Assembly: GCA_905214715.1 (NCBI GenBank)
Contig: CAJMMT010000012.1
Span: 1-64,000 of the forward strand
Length of the DNA stretch: 64,000 bases
Direction of reading: 5' to 3'
Origin: an uncultured bacterium
GTDB lineage: Bacteria > Bacteroidota > Bacteroidia > Bacteroidales > Muribaculaceae
Part shown: positions 8,701-19,400 of the stretch, piece by piece
How positions within the stretch are numbered: the stretch's first letter is position 1
How the letters are laid out: each line of letters begins with the position of its first letter
Made by a program: the position numbers and the translations under genes
The notes under the pieces: model-generated
Told to the model about the DNA's origin: nothing
What the model saw: the letters and a program-made list of their open reading frames with translations, nothing else
The model's database searches: none

Positions 8701-8907
8701 GCTTGAATGTCCATCTGTCCGCCATGCGTTGCCGTCAGGAGAGTCAACCGACATTACGCCGATATTTCCCATTACAGGGTACTTCTTGGCCGATATGGTT
8801 TCTGTTGTCATACCGTCGTCGATATCCATAGGGAAATTTGCCACGATGCCCCCGTAGGCGCCTGCTGCAGTCAGCAATGCTGTTATGACTGTTGTCGTTT
8901 TTCTCAT
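5734..8907 (-). CDS. Secreted LamG/GH32-like/DUF4960 protein with T9SS-type tail
   Basis: This 1057-residue protein is read from ATG 8907 because a signal peptide (MRKTTTVITALL...) starts there; an ATG at 8973 would bury it. Domains are a LamG/concanavalin-like jelly roll (about 35-225), a GH32 five-bladed propeller plus sandwich (about 245-715), a DUF4960-like domain (about 735-1005), and a short T9SS type-A-like sorting tail (FTLQGIEVSEPTQPGIYIR). GH32 landmarks are recognisable: RDT with Asp390 for RDP, and EMP with Glu439 as acid/base. The nucleophile motif WMNDPNG reads WTNETHG, putting Glu268 where Asp is expected. It probably acts on or binds fructans at the cell surface. The DUF4960-like domain is homologous to the next gene. 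Catalytic activity is uncertain because of the nucleophile change. Confidence 0.82.
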   Translation of the reverse strand: MRKTTTVITALLTAAGAYGGIVANFPMDIDDGMTTETISAKKYPVMGNIGVMSVDSPDGNAWRTDGHSSFINARVGNIIDGDKMSVSIAFAIDTNVIISADNADANNRWGYIADCLDDDNKSGFAFMLGRTGKFAFKTYIGGQAVTVEGIELLQLWQWHELTATVDGNRVKLYLDGRLVKNQTVAGSGVKITDHRLLIGRDLYNNDTLAGVRTGDFNGAIDYITIRDEAITPAYTSTYADLNLPKDRYKNDRLRARFHGQPGMNWTNETHGLFYNPGDGRYHVFFQRTGSAPVMSHAHWGHIVSENLYDWHDDKPAIWPTTNFDLRGCWSGCLFTDEQITGGKPAILYTGVGYGPGESYSAMATCDDTEHLREWRKPATYIDKYNDTQRDTYFFRTDADNAYFVIGDNGYLRQYRWNGNGWSNHGSFYNFCEGESGFTEMPNISKLPNGKWLMTFTPTSPDGVVCTYRIGDIDGNGKFVNYTPRRQFDFLAHDGYGLMSPSIGADKNGNLIAIGIVADKMPTDWNVNHGYAHLYSLPRTLYIDSEGRLCQKPFAGYEKMRGTTYYLLDQPTRLNGKMALNPVRGRQAEICATFRVGEASFGIKFLEDKNGRCGKLTYNPDSHEVRLNVNDIVGENYGSKEMAHTLEIYPAKGEEFKIHLFIDHSIVDIFLNDRYAASVRVFPSSMEHDLIEVFSNGNTLLTGLEAYMIKEGDCREEPITPTEPVEPEVLESTGKAALYVVYDNEEELNGNLQEHGAADLFRSIFPHGTIIYNNPTAIRASVYDCIWMHIERDNIKAGWDNLPAAAKNSNLISALKKYVADGGNLYLSKHASQLITAIGRTAGQPAEFGDTDPKASFTRNDLWQTNIHAYDTDWSGHPIFTDIPYDETDYGKVITLLGLGTKHYDRNVMWRLNDFGGHDKFCQDNNARVLGTWGHSGGQDRGGIIEFLPTGSNKKSIAADKVKQRKGTIITNGLAAYQIAPIDGTTNPYQSNIDRLTSNILYYLSPVTSGSGVTEVSADAEASPRWFTLQGIEVSEPTQPGIYIRVHKGIGEKMVVGQ

Positions 8908-9004
8908 AAAGCGTTTGTATGTATACAGCGAAGGCTGCCAGGGTTCATCAGAGCCGAGGCAGCCTCCGGTCAAATGTATCTGTCGTTGTGTGAAAACAGG
9001 TTGA

Positions 9005-10099
9005 TTATTTTACGATAACCTTGCTCGACTTGCTGTTCTGGACCTTGATATAAAGTCCCTTTGTCGGGTTGGCTACGCGTACACCGGTAGTTGTGTAATA
9101 AACGGTTCCTGTTGTTGCTACATCTATGGCCGATACCACGGTGCTTTCTCCTTGATTGGGGGCTTCGGCGGCGATATAGTTCATGATGTTGCCCGTAAGG
9201 GTCTCGAGGTTCGAGTGGTATACGTTGCCACCGTTGCGGGGAGCCCATTCGCATGCGGCAAGTCCGTTGGCCATGATGGTGCCGGTGAATTCGCCTTCCG
9301 GCTTGAACTCGTTTATGCCAACTACGCAATAATCCTGTACGTGTCCCCATGTTCCGAGTACCGTTGAATTGGTGGTGCCTTCCCATTTTTCGAGGGTATT
9401 TTTACCTTCTGCTGTCCAGGCGTTGATTGCATTGAGATCCCACATGCAGTTGTGGTCTTCGCGGTGCAGGCTTGTGGAACTGTCGCCCGTACCCTCCATC
9501 GGGAATGAATTGTGATAATAGTCCTTTCCTTCGTAACCCTGCTCGGTTACGCCCTCATATATGGGATGGTTGCGGCGGTCATAAATCTGTGAGGGGTCCG
9601 GATCGGGATTTTTCGGATTGAGCATCCATGAGCCTAGGTGGGCGTTGATGTTCCAGTCGTCGAACCCTTCTCCACCTTCACCGTCGCCGAAAATGTTTAC
9701 CTGGAAATCATCGCTGATTCTTCCCATGGGAACGGCCAACTGAGTGGCGAACTTGGATAGATATACGCCGCCACCGGCTTTAGCGAACGCTGTGAGTGCC
9801 GGAACTGCATTCTGATAATCTGCGGGCAGTTTGTCAACTCCCTTGCCTATTCCGCAACGGTCTATGTGGATCATGACTGCCTCATAGTTGTCGCGTGTGA
9901 GGTCTGAAATGTTTTCCGGTGTTATCAAGGTACCTCCGAGAGTGTTTACCACATACTCGGCAGCCGCTTTTTCCTGTGGATTGCTCTCATAGTCGGCTGA
10001 CACTACTATGCCGAAGCGCGGGGTTGCCGCAACACTGCTGACTGCTACCATCGATACCGCTGCGAAGGCGGCTCCTTTTAGAGTTAGTTTGAGTTTCAT
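9005..10099 (-). CDS. Secreted DUF4960-like protein with T9SS-type tail
   Basis: This 364-residue protein has a signal peptide ending near VSSVAA. Its single large domain is homologous to the C-terminal region of the neighbouring GH32 protein: both share IHIxR, a GGxxYLSKxAxQL block, VLGTWGH, GTIxxNGLAA, and a final SNxxxLTxNIxxY block. The last ~40 residues (YYTTTGVRVANPTKGLYIK...) form a T9SS type-A-like sorting tail. DUF4960 occurs in Bacteroides fructan-associated surface proteins (from memory), so a glycan-binding role is inferred. It lies 97 bp upstream of the GH32 gene on the same strand and probably shares its transcript. A perfect -7 box TAATTTTG is at 10206-10213. No catalytic motif was recognised. 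Confidence 0.75.
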   Translation of the reverse strand: MKLKLTLKGAAFAAVSMVAVSSVAATPRFGIVVSADYESNPQEKAAAEYVVNTLGGTLITPENISDLTRDNYEAVMIHIDRCGIGKGVDKLPADYQNAVPALTAFAKAGGGVYLSKFATQLAVPMGRISDDFQVNIFGDGEGGEGFDDWNINAHLGSWMLNPKNPDPDPSQIYDRRNHPIYEGVTEQGYEGKDYYHNSFPMEGTGDSSTSLHREDHNCMWDLNAINAWTAEGKNTLEKWEGTTNSTVLGTWGHVQDYCVVGINEFKPEGEFTGTIMANGLAACEWAPRNGGNVYHSNLETLTGNIMNYIAAEAPNQGESTVVSAIDVATTGTVYYTTTGVRVANPTKGLYIKVQNSKSSKVIVK

Positions 10100-10495
10100 G
10101 ATTTGATGTGTAAAAATGTTTATAAGCTTTATAGGTTTGTTATTTTCCGGTTCGATGCGCTCGGTTGCTCGAACGGAATCGAATCGGTGAGAATTGAATC
10201 GGAAGCAAAATTAGACGCTTTGCAACCCGAAAACTTGCGAAAATCAAACATTTGTCTTAGAAGAAAAGATTTTGTAGATAGTTGTCCGGATTTTATAATT
10301 TCCTAATGGCGTAATGTAACGTAGTTTGTATTATGATAATTTGGTAACATTCATATAGACAGCGGTATATGTGCCTGTATACGTAACTGCGCTATCAGGA
10401 TGAATCATTCCTTGCACTCGATTTGCCATATATTCAATGAAACGGCTACCGGAGAATCATGAACCCATGACGAGACTTCTGCATTGTAATAAATA
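10100..10495. other. Divergent intergenic region between the DUF4960 gene and kup
   Basis: These 396 bp hold the outward promoters of both flanking genes. For the minus-strand gene, TAATTTTG (10206-10213) fits the -7 consensus, but no TTTG lies at the usual distance. For kup I see no consensus promoter. A GAATCGAATCGG/GAATTGAATCGG pair at about 10167-10202 is a short direct repeat and could be an operator. No coding sequence is convincing here. Confidence 0.45.
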
Positions 10496-12493
10496 ATGAT
10501 TACGGAAAATGGAAATATGGCGTCAGTTTCGCCGGCCGATGCGGTAAAGGCGAAGACTGATTTGAGAAAGGTTACCTCTCTCGGCCTTCTTGTGGCTTTC
10601 GGGATAGTGTTTGGAGATATAGGCACTTCGCCTCTATACGTCATGAATGCCATAGCCAGAGTGAGACCCGGGTATGATGCCGATTATATAATCGGGGCGG
10701 TATCCTGCATAATCTGGACACTCACTCTGATTACTACGGTAAAATATGTCATTATTGCTTTGAGGGCGGACAATAACGGCGAAGGGGGTATACTCGCGCT
10801 TTATTCCCTTGTAAAGAAAAACCGGCACAAATGGCTTTATATTGTCGCGGCTATAGGAGCCAGCACGCTTGTAGCCGACGGAGTCATAACTCCGGCTGTT
10901 ACCGTAACCTCAGCCATAGAAGGACTTGGTTCATTGTCCGGCTCCATACCTGTAACAGGAATAGTGATTGTCGTAATTACAGTTATTTTTGTAATACAGA
11001 TGGTAGGCACTCACACCATAGGCAAATGGTTTGGTCCCGTTATGCTTCTTTGGTTCGTCGTATTAGGAGTTTTCGGCTCGATTCATATTGCCGACAGCCC
11101 CGACATACTCAAAGCGTTCAACCCATGGTATGCCGTAAGGTTGCTGGTGCATTATCCCGGTTGGTTCCTGATTCTCGGGGCGGTTTTCCTATGCACCACC
11201 GGGGCCGAGGCTCTCTATTCCGATTTAGGTCATTGCGGACGCATGAATATCTCTATGGCATGGATTCTGGTAAAGATAATGCTTATCCTGAATTATCTCG
11301 GGCAGGGCGCATGGCTCATAAGGCGTATTCCTGAGCCGCTTGGTGACATAAACCCGTTCTACGGGATAGTGCCCCATCTATTGCTGATACCTGGAATCAT
11401 ACTGGCTACCCTTGCCGCCATCATTGCTTCACAGGCACTGATAAGCGGTTCGTTTACAATATTCAGCGAGGCGATAGGCCTTAAATTCTGGCCCCGTATG
11501 AAGATAAAATATCCTTCGGTAGTTAAGGGGCAGCTTTATATACCGGCCATCAATTTCTTCCTGTATGCAGGTTGTGTCGCCACGGTTCTGATATTCGGAT
11601 CATCGGCCAATATGGAGGCGGCTTATGGCCTTGCCATAACCGTAACTATGCTGATGACTACTTTCCTGTTGGCCGTATATTTGCGGCATAAAAACGTAAG
11701 CCGTTGGCTCATCGGGCTGTTCATAGCCATTTTCGGTTCTTTGGAGGCCGGCTTTCTGATTGCCAACGCCACGAAATTCATGAACGGCGGATGGTACACC
11801 ATATTGATAGCCGGTGCCATAGCGGTGATAATATTGACATGGTATACGGGCAACCGAATAAAGGAGAAATTCCGGATGTTTGTGGATGTCGACAGATTCA
11901 TGGGAGTGATAGCGGATATAAGTCATGACAGAGAAATTCCTAAATTCGCATCCAACATAGTCTATCTCAGTCATTCGCAGAAAGATAGCGAGGTTGAGAC
12001 GCGTTTGATTTATTCGATAATAAACAAGCAACCCAAAAGGGCGGATCGCTATTGGATAATCCGTATAGAACATGATGATGCCCCCGATACGCTCGCTTAC
12101 AGTGCGGTTCCACATGGTGGAGGTTTGTTGTATTATGTCACCATGCGTTTCGGATTCAGGGTAGAGCCGCGGCTTACATTGTATTTGAGGCAGATAGTTG
12201 AGGATTTGCAGAAACGGGATGGAATCGATATCACGAGCTGTTATCCATCGTTAAGAAAGCATGGTATTGCCGGCGAATTCCGGTTTATGGTAATACGGCG
12301 TATATTTTCAGAAAACAGTGTATGCGGTAAAAAAGACAGGATGCTGATGCGTCTTCATAACATCATATCGCGTTTCGCACTTTCCGATGTGTCTGCCTAT
12401 GGTCTTGATGTATGTAACGTAACGGAAGAGACATCACCGATGATAATCAATGACCGGAGGCCCCGCCGGATAGAATATTCCGGAGAATCATAG
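10496..12493 (+). CDS. kup: KUP-family potassium uptake permease
   Basis: This 665-residue inner-membrane K+ transporter, probably a K+/H+ symporter, carries the KUP signature GDIGTSPLY at residues 40-48. About twelve hydrophobic helices fill residues ~25-450, with the family motif ALYSLV and an acidic GNNGEGG-like stretch (NNGEGGILAL). A soluble cytoplasmic C-terminal domain of about 200 residues follows. Length and layout match the family. An internal ATG seven codons in (MASVSP) is an alternative start. It stands alone and is convergent with rpmA. Confidence 0.95.
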   Translation: MITENGNMASVSPADAVKAKTDLRKVTSLGLLVAFGIVFGDIGTSPLYVMNAIARVRPGYDADYIIGAVSCIIWTLTLITTVKYVIIALRADNNGEGGILALYSLVKKNRHKWLYIVAAIGASTLVADGVITPAVTVTSAIEGLGSLSGSIPVTGIVIVVITVIFVIQMVGTHTIGKWFGPVMLLWFVVLGVFGSIHIADSPDILKAFNPWYAVRLLVHYPGWFLILGAVFLCTTGAEALYSDLGHCGRMNISMAWILVKIMLILNYLGQGAWLIRRIPEPLGDINPFYGIVPHLLLIPGIILATLAAIIASQALISGSFTIFSEAIGLKFWPRMKIKYPSVVKGQLYIPAINFFLYAGCVATVLIFGSSANMEAAYGLAITVTMLMTTFLLAVYLRHKNVSRWLIGLFIAIFGSLEAGFLIANATKFMNGGWYTILIAGAIAVIILTWYTGNRIKEKFRMFVDVDRFMGVIADISHDREIPKFASNIVYLSHSQKDSEVETRLIYSIINKQPKRADRYWIIRIEHDDAPDTLAYSAVPHGGGLLYYVTMRFGFRVEPRLTLYLRQIVEDLQKRDGIDITSCYPSLRKHGIAGEFRFMVIRRIFSENSVCGKKDRMLMRLHNIISRFALSDVSAYGLDVCNVTEETSPMIINDRRPRRIEYSGES

Positions 12494-12518
12494 ATATCGG
12501 GCCGGTTTATAAAAAAGT

Positions 12519-12540
12519 AGTCCGGCCATATGGCCGGACT
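12519..12540 (-). terminator. Terminator after rpmA, 22-bp perfect palindrome
   Basis: AGTCCGGCCATATGGCCGGACT equals its own reverse complement. On the minus strand it is followed by ACTTTTTTAT, so it fits an intrinsic terminator for rplU-rpmA. It lies between convergent kup and rpmA and may also slow plus-strand transcription. Confidence 0.75.
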
Positions 12541-12590
12541 GCCCGATAACTTATCATGGAAGCAGTCTTAAGACTGACGACCCTGATATA

Positions 12591-12854
12591 TTAGTTTGCC
12601 TGATGAGGCTCTACGTTGATAAACTTACGACCTTCCTTACCGGTGGAGAATACAACCACACCGTCGATAAGAGCGAAAAGAGTGTGGTCCTTACCCATGC
12701 CGACATTCAGTCCGGGGTGGTGCTGTGTGCCGCGCTGACGCTTGAGGATGTTTCCTGCTTTGCACGTAGACCCACCGAAGATTTTTACTCCGAGTCGTTT
12801 GCTTTCTGATTCGCGGCCGTTCTTCGAACTGCCGACACCTTTCTTATGTGCCAT
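12591..12854 (-). CDS. rpmA: 50S ribosomal protein L27
   Basis: This 87-residue protein is recognisable by MAHKKGVGSSKNGRES at the start, then GVKIFGG and KAGNILKRQRG, and GKDHTLFALIDGVV. It binds near the peptidyl transferase centre of the large subunit. There is no N-terminal extension of the kind cleaved in Firmicutes. It lies 12 bp after rplU in the universally conserved rplU-rpmA operon. Confidence 0.98.
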   Translation of the reverse strand: MAHKKGVGSSKNGRESESKRLGVKIFGGSTCKAGNILKRQRGTQHHPGLNVGMGKDHTLFALIDGVVVFSTGKEGRKFINVEPHQAN

Positions 12855-12866
12855 ATACGATGAGTC

Positions 12867-13187
12867 TTATTTTTCGATTGTTTTGATTAATACTTTGGTG
12901 AACTGCTGGCGGTGGCCGTTTTTACGACGATAACCTTTTCTACGTTTTTTCTTGAAAACGATTACCTTCTCGCCCTTCACCAGGGGTTCGAGAATTTCAG
13001 CGTTTACTTTCACACCTTCAACGGCAGGTGCGCCGACCTTCACGTCGCCGTCTGAGTCAAGCAGAAGAACCTTGTCGAAAGTTACGGCGTCGCCGGCTTT
13101 GATTTCATCTCCAAGGTGGTTGACATACAGATACTTGCCCTCTTCGGCCTTGAACTGCTGTCCTTTGATTTCTACAATTGCGTACAT
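12867..13187 (-). CDS. rplU: 50S ribosomal protein L21
   Basis: This 106-residue protein starts MYAIVEIKGQQFKAEEGK and has the characteristic basic C terminus (KKKRRKGYRRKNGHRQQFT). It binds 23S rRNA in the large subunit. It is first in the rplU-rpmA operon, with a textbook Bacteroidota promoter 77 bp upstream. Confidence 0.98.
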   Translation of the reverse strand: MYAIVEIKGQQFKAEEGKYLYVNHLGDEIKAGDAVTFDKVLLLDSDGDVKVGAPAVEGVKVNAEILEPLVKGEKVIVFKKKRRKGYRRKNGHRQQFTKVLIKTIEK

Positions 13188-13263
13188 TAATGTAGGGTTA
13201 TTAAATCACCGTCCGGCGCCCGCGCCCTGCGGGTCTTCTTGAGCCTTGACGGCATAAACGCCA

Positions 13264-13295
13264 CAAAATTACCACTTTTTTCGCAAATCTCCAAA
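13264..13295 (-). promoter_or_regulatory. rplU: Promoter of rplU-rpmA
   Basis: On the minus strand TTTG (13292-13295), a 20-base spacer and TAATTTTG (13264-13271) match the Bacteroidota consensus fully. Transcription would start near 13257. Confidence 0.85.
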
Positions 13296-13394
13296 CCTTG
13301 CTAACTTCTTTGCACGAAAAAATCTTGGAGGCGGATATGTCTTGAATAATCTATTAAGAATCCTTCGACTGAAAAATACTGAAACCTTAAAGTT

Positions 13395-13449
13395 CAAGAA
13401 AAGAAGTTGCGTCATAATGAAGTTCATTACGGTGCAACCTCTTTTCTTG
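13395..13449 (-). terminator. Long hairpin downstream of the giant gene
   Basis: CAAGAAAAGA followed by AGTTGC pairs across a TAATGA/TTCATTA inner stem with GCAACC and TCTTTTCTTG. The whole 55-base region folds on itself just after the stop codon of the 2249-residue protein gene. There is no long U-run, so it may be a terminator or an mRNA 3' stabiliser. Confidence 0.55.
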
Positions 13450-13470
13450 TCTTAAGATTTTGACGGTCGT

Positions 13471-16400
13471 TTAGTTCATATAGATTTTTTTATTGAGCAC
13501 TTCTCCATCGGAAGTAGTAATTCTGACTAAGTATATATTCTTTGAAAGGGACTTCAAAGACAACCCCTTGTCAGGGAAATTACGATTTGAAATCATGCAA
13601 AAACCTACGGGGTCAATTATTTCTATTAGCTTGATATCAGTAGGATTGATTCCATCGACTAACAGATATTCGTTATCTACATGAATCGATGGATTCGCTT
13701 TTTTAAGATCATTGACCGAAACAGTATTAGATATGTGCAGTGTATATGGATTCTCAATCGAACCATATACATCCTCAGTTATTAGAACTTCTTCCGAGGC
13801 TTCAAAAGTTCTATTGCTTTGTCTGTCGGTTGCTCTGAAACATATAGACTCTGATTCATTTCCATATACAGACAGGAATAGGCAATTTGAACTGATCGCG
13901 ACTGCTTTTCCTCGAATTCCATCGTTGCCGTATGCTTCTACTTCAATATCCGATATGTCGACATCCGAATTTCCCTGAATCGATACCATCATTGGCATTA
14001 CACAAGGATATGCGTTTGTCCAAACGGGTGATTGGAGATTGTTGTCTGCCACCGATTCTTTAAGACTATTGTTTCCGGATGTGTTGAAATGTATGGCTTT
14101 GTCAGATTGACTTACATACATATAGCCATGTCCGGGAGTCAATGATTTCAAAGTACCTGTCCAATGCGTACCATCGTATTGCGAGAAACCATATTGCCCT
14201 ACTATGACATCAAGTTTTTCTGCGACTCCATAAGGAATGGCAGTATCGATGGCAAGAGTATTTGCAATCGGATAAGGTATCCAGTTCCACCCTCTGTTGA
14301 CAATGATGGAGTTGGCGGGATTCCATAAAATATCGTTCTTAAATATGATGAAACTGTCAGTGGCATTTACTTTAAGAGTCTTGCCTGAGTACAGGAAGTC
14401 TAATATTGCCATGAAATCAACTTCTCCATTCTCATCATATATTGAATTCAACAGTGCTGTATTCTCAATTCCGAACGATGAAATGAACGGATGGGATACC
14501 CAGTTCCAACCTTTCTTGATTGGAATGTCGATGTTTCCGCGTACAATCGAATAATTATAGTCGGCGATATCACTGACAGCCTGACCTTTTATCTCAGCGA
14601 CAGTTCGGATATATGTATCATCCTTAATGGTTATCGGAATGAGATATTTGCGTCTCGTGCCATTTTCATCAGATGGATCAGTGCCGTCGGTAGTATAATA
14701 TATGTCGCAAGACTTCTCTGCAAACAGCGATATCTTACTGCCATAGAACACTTCGGTTTCCGATTCAATGGAAGCTTCAGGAGCGTCAGGCACCATTATC
14801 TCTTCTACAACTTTAACCTGCGCTTTGGTTTGGATATCGAGGTCTTCTATTGAGAAAGAGATTTCGGCGTTACCCGGAAGTAGTGCTTTTACAGGTATGA
14901 TTACTCTTCCTTCATTGTCAAATACCATATCGCAATCTTCAATCGAGATTATCGCGTCGGATGAAGCGTAAGCAACCAAACGTTTGCCGACAGAAGCATT
15001 TGCAGGCAGCGCAAGAACTTCAACATCGATAATATCTCCATACTCTGCCATATAGTTGTCGGTTTTCAATTCTGTGATTTCCGGTTCAACTGGCAATGTC
15101 ATTGAAACGGGTTCGCGGAGATTTATTCCTGAATATGACTTCACATTGCTGCTGATTGAGAGTGAGACTTCCTTGATATCCGCATTTAAAGGGGAGTTAG
15201 GTACAAATCGCAGCATGGAAGAGAATTTGTTTTGAATACCATCGCCGGAATTCACGGTTTCGGAATCCAACAATTCAATTGAGCCGACAATAGCCGTACT
15301 GCCCGCTTTTAGAGAAATATTGGAGGTTGTCAGAGTCGATTCATCAAGATATTTGTCAAACTTTATCTTCACACCCGAGGGATGGGCATGTGCCTCTAAA
15401 ACTTCCGGCTGCTTGGATTGAACCATGGGTATATTGACTTCCAGTTGAGGAGGGGGTACGGGCAACCAGTCGCTGGATGTGGTCTCATATCCCGGTTTCT
15501 CAAATTTCACCTGCCACATGCCTTGTGGTACATCCCAACGATAAAGGCCGTTTGCATCAGTGCGCTGAGGATTGATCTGACCGAAGTCATCGGCATTCCA
15601 CAACGAAACCTCATCGTATGCATCACCATATTGATCTGTTCTTGTTTCCTTGTAGAAGATTGAAGCAATAACATCCTGCAGACGGTTTGACGGAACGGCT
15701 TCGTAAACGAATCCGGATGGGTCTACAAGAGTATTGTCATGCGGGCTTCGGGATTGATGTTTACCGCCTTTCGATTTATCTTTTTCATCATCGTCTTCAT
15801 CTTCATCGCAATTCAGGCTCCTTAACTCTTTTGAGAATTCCTCAAACCATTTGTCTAAGAGATAATCATGAGCTAAACTTCCAATTGCTCCAATAGTTTT
15901 GATGATTATTCCAATAGCTGATGCACTAAGGGATATCCCGACAGTTTCTAACGAGGCTGCTATTCCTACCGTAATCCCGACATCTGAAATAGCATTAGTT
16001 ACAAGTTGCTCAAATACCATTAGCATGCGTTGCGCCAATTTCTCTTTGAGCTTTTCAAGTAGATAGTCTCCCAGATTCTTAAGAGCGGGACATATGGAAA
16101 AGCTTATTTTATCGTAGGCTTTCTTTAGTTTTCTAATGTCATTGATGGCGTCTGCGACTTCAGCTATCCAACCGGCTACAGGTAAATTCTTAGCTAAAGT
16201 TTTGAATACGTACTTAATTGCAGTCTTTGATTTTGCCGCTATCGCAATACAGTTATTCAGTGCAGCGATCTTTTGTGCATATTTGATAGCTAAAGGAGAA
16301 TTTTTGTCAGTAATTTTACTTAGGGCAGAGCAATATCCGGCTTTCTGATGTTTCAGCTTAGACAAATGTGCGTTTAAAGCAACCTCAATGTCAACTCGTA

Positions 16401-19400
16401 TTTCATCAAGAGTCGGGCAAAGCTTAATTCCAAAAGTTTCAAAACGATCTTTTACTTTGCTTAAAACAGAAAGACATGAGTTGAAATCAGAACTATTCCA
16501 CTGATCTCTCAGATCAAGAATTGATATAAATCCTGAATATATGGCATTCAATGCATCTATAGCAGTTTGTCCCTTGGCCCTGAACTGATATTTCTTGCTG
16601 CTGTCAAATCCTGATTCAATGTAAATATCGTTTGATAGATCGACAAAAACAGATACGTTTCCGGAATTCTTTACATATACGGCAGCACCGTTCAATGTTT
16701 CTACCAGTTCAAAACCATCGTTTATTAATTGTTCGGGAGTGAGTCCGTTGCAGGATGAATACTTAATGTAGGTGCCATCAGGGAATGTAGTTTCCTGATT
16801 GCTCGGATCCATTGCCAGTGATTTGACAATTCTCTCCAGTTCTCCGTTTATCTCTGATTCCTCTTTTTCAAAATCTTTGAATAAAGAATCGAAATATTCG
16901 TTCTGCCGGGTTTCACTCCATTGGTCGAATTCGTCAGGCAACTTGAAATCTTCGGTGGAAGCGTCGATATCAAGATTGTTTGAGTCAAAGAATTTATCCC
17001 AATCGAGTTCTGTACCTTCGTTTAACCCCTCTGCCGCGAACGATTCAAGGTTTTTCATGAATTTTTGATAGTCCTCGAAAAGTACGGTCATATTATCTTT
17101 GCTGTCAAGGTATTCTTGTTCGTCGAGGAGCATCGGCGCATATGAATCGAAATCTACTGAACAGTTCACCGGATATCTGGAATTGTTTTCTGATCCCAGA
17201 TTGCATCGGGCCACCCATAGTTTTTTATCGGCATCGTAATGTGCCGGATAGGCTTCGATTTCATCGCTGGCAAGATGGACATACAATACTACATTGCCTA
17301 TTAAATCAGGGTTGTTGTCTGTAAATTCAATAGTATAGGTGAATGTCTTGTCAGGATAATATAATGTCCAATGGTTTCCCACCTGATGAGGATTCTGAAA
17401 GTCGAACACTGAAACATATTCCCGAGACATTTCAGGATTCCAATGTCTCATTGTTACTTTGGCAACCTCTATCGCTGTTTTGTTAAGGAATACTTCCTTT
17501 GTTTCTGATTTCATAGTTTTGCCGTCAGAGGTCTGGATTTCCGCATGTATGTTGTGCCTTGAAAGATTGTAATCTTCCGGAAGCGCACATTCAGCATACC
17601 AGGCGCCGGCGCCATTTGCCACTGTTGTCCCTATTAAAGATGATTCTTCATAGATGTTGACAGTGGAATTTGGTAATGTGGCTCCGGTTACGTGGAAGGT
17701 ATTCTTGGATATTACAGAAGGTGCCTTGATTTGAATTCTTGATACTTCTGTTATGGTAGTGCCTATTGGCTGTTTTACTCTTGTTTCGTTGAGTTTGAAG
17801 TCAATAAAGGCATTGACACGTGCTGCACCATCCGACCAAGGAACAGCACACATCTTGACCGGAGTCTGAAAATCGGATATGGGAATTGAAAGTTGTCCAC
17901 GGCTGAATGTCGCAGTTAGCATTTTTGAACCCTGTATAACTGAATTGTTGACATACGAGATATTGTCAGGAAACTCGATAACCAAGGTGGCGTTGTCTAT
18001 CTTATCAGCCATATAAGGCTTGAATTCGATATTGGAACGGTAGGTGATGTAATTGCCGGTTACAACATCTGTCTTATTGGTAGTGAATGAGGTGGCGGTA
18101 GTAGTATAAAGATTCGATAGCTCGTCAAGTTCAGGTATTATGTCGAAATCAACCGAAACAACTTCTCCAGACTGGATACTTACATCTTGGATAAGATAAT
18201 CTAAAGACTCGACAAGGCCTATCTGGCTATATGCCTCAAGATTATATATGTCTGATATCGCGGTGGTCTTACCCATGGCCACTACAGTATAGGAGCCGTC
18301 ATGAATGTGCCCGAATGTCATCTGGTTATCTCTGAAGTCATCCTGCGCGTACAATTTCCCGTTGCTGTCATATAGATAGGCTATGACATCAGGATTCACA
18401 GCCGTCTTATATGAAGCCTTTATACTTCCATATAAGGAAGCGTAAGCAGATACGTTGGTTTTGCTTTCATCGGTAATTGAAAATTCTGTTATAATCGGAT
18501 CGAAGATATTCGTTCTGGATTCAAGTGTCAATTGAATATTGTCTCCGAAACTGAAAGAAGAGGCCGGAATTGCAAGCAACGGGTATTGTATCTGAACGTT
18601 ATCGATTTCCATGCCGGTTGCCAGATTCTTAAGTTTGATAACGAGACTGTTTGATAGCTCATAATCCGATATTTTTGAATCTGTATCAGGGTCTGTCAAT
18701 TCAACGTTAAGTTGAATCTGGTGTCCCTCTATGGATTTAAGACAAACTTCCTGAACCGTTCCCATATTCTCCGGTTCGATTGTCATTATTGTCTTGACAT
18801 GATCTTGACATTCATAACAAATTTCCACCAGTTGCGACTCAGTCACTTCCAGTTCCCAAAGACCGTTGCTGTCGGTAGATGTTACAGCGATATTCTTATT
18901 ACCGTTAAGTATTTGAGAAGCCGTTACAGTTGTACTTGCCAAAGGTTGGTTACCGATACCGCATACTTTACCGTTGATTGTGGTGTAATTGAACGGGATA
19001 AGTGAGATCTCATGCGTATTGTCGGTATCCGATATTGTAATTTGGAAATCTTCCGGTATGTTGTATTTTTTTGCGAGAGGTTTTGACAGCGTCACATGAC
19101 CGTTGAGTACGGTTCCGACAGGAACTGCATCGAGTGCCGTCCCGCGACCGATTGTTTTCCTTGTGCCATCGGTAATTTCATACCAATCAACAGTCGTTTC
19201 ACACGTTACGTCATTGCCTTCGTTATCAGCAATTTTCACACTTACAGGAAACATTTCTTTTATAGATTCAAATACTATCCTGTTTTCAGTTTCATTAAGC
19301 GGAACGATAGGGATTTCATCAAGCAACAGTCCCCTGTTGGAATATAGCCGCAATCGATATGCGTGGTCTTTTATGAGGCCTATGAATTTATATTGCCAGT

